A DNA stretch of 32,508 nt from Bryobacterales bacterium (lineage in GTDB: Bacteria > Acidobacteriota > Terriglobia > Bryobacterales > Bryobacteraceae), in NCBI GenBank assembly GCA_003136675.1, contig PLFE01000169.1, positions 11,346-43,853 of the forward strand, given 5' to 3'. Positions within the stretch are counted from its first letter, which is position 1; each line of letters begins with the position of its first letter. The position numbers and the translations under genes are program-made. The notes below the pieces were generated by a model, which was not told the DNA's origin, ran no database searches, and worked only from the letters and a program-made list of their open reading frames with translations. This document shows, in pieces, positions 32,427-32,508 of this stretch.

Positions 32427-32428
32427 TT

Positions 32429-32508
32429 GTGTGCCGAGCATGTTCGACAGCTCGAAGGTGAAAGTCCTTTTGACAACCTGATGGAGGTGAAGTCATGGCG
32501 AAGCGCAA
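32429..32508 (+). mobile_element. 5' end of a group IIC intron, cut by the window edge
   Basis: Right after the terminator U-tract the sequence reads GTGTGCCGAGCATG, beginning with the GUGUG 5' splice-site form of bacterial group II introns. It then continues CTCGAAGGTGAAAGTCCTTT, the domain I hairpin with the GGTGAAAGTCC motif, and further on GAAGCGCAA. From memory it resembles the start of the Oceanobacillus iheyensis group IIC intron (GUGUGCCCGGCAUG, then GGGUGAGAGUCCC) in order and spacing. Insertion behind a terminator hairpin is the known habit of group IIC introns. The reverse transcriptase and catalytic domain V would lie beyond the right edge, so activity cannot be judged. Confidence 0.82.

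Noticed and set aside
1-32508. tRNA genes, CRISPR arrays, transposase genes
   Set aside because: No cloverleaf-like intergenic segment, no regularly spaced repeats and no transposase motifs were seen on reading through the gaps; a tRNAscan or ISfinder run was not possible here.

Overview
The window looks like a stretch of an Acidobacteriota chromosome, most likely from the Solibacter/Bryobacter side of the phylum. This is an inference from gene content: two very large Oar-like TonB-dependent receptors with a carboxypeptidase-regulatory domain, an FG-GAP remnant, DUF885 and M49-like exported peptidases, many exported proteins of unknown role, and GC-rich coding sequence. No tRNA, rRNA or CRISPR array was seen. 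The region is mostly ordinary chromosome, but it ends in a mobile intron.

Layout. 1-347 is the start of an exported protein (minus strand) and 399-1226 a sugar-phosphate isomerase-like TIM barrel. 1477-6102 is a compact minus-strand housekeeping run: rpsA (six S1 domains), an HU/IHF protein with a proline-rich tail, a HIT hydrolase, signal peptidase I and mannose-1-phosphate guanylyltransferase. On the plus strand, 6289-7826 holds a cation diffusion facilitator fused to a complete cupin domain and a small overlapping gene. 7828-9261 (minus) has an exported protein and a GNAT acetyltransferase. 9335-10765 (plus) has a LysR regulator and an exported unknown. 10770-12908 (minus) is an operon nuoI / exported MetX-like hydrolase / yceH. 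12979-15166 (minus) pairs a DUF885 exported peptidase with a redoxin.

15215-15856 is a methyltransferase. It is followed by about 0.55 kb with no secure gene, rich in hairpins, including two terminators that face left, a small ORF with a strong ribosome-binding site, and a frameshifted FG-GAP fragment. 16797-17678 (minus) is a DUF4097 protein. 17762-20382 (plus) is a tightly packed cytochrome-oxidase accessory operon: a cupredoxin-like protein, heme O synthase CtaB, a Sco lipoprotein and a DUF420 membrane protein. 20671-23757 is the first TonB receptor. Then come DUF4126, a CxxC AhpD-like protein, a histidine phosphatase (antiparallel, overlapping), DUF2076, an M49-like zinc peptidase and a phosphopantetheinyl transferase. 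28956-32372 is the second TonB receptor, closed by a strong terminator. Directly after its U-tract lies the 5' end of a group IIC intron, cut by the window edge.

Two things stand out at larger scale. First, many start codons here are preceded by a TANNNT (-10-like) hexamer exactly 6 nt before the start codon and lack a Shine-Dalgarno sequence, which suggests many leaderless mRNAs. Second, the terminal terminator/intron junction matches how group IIC introns choose their sites.
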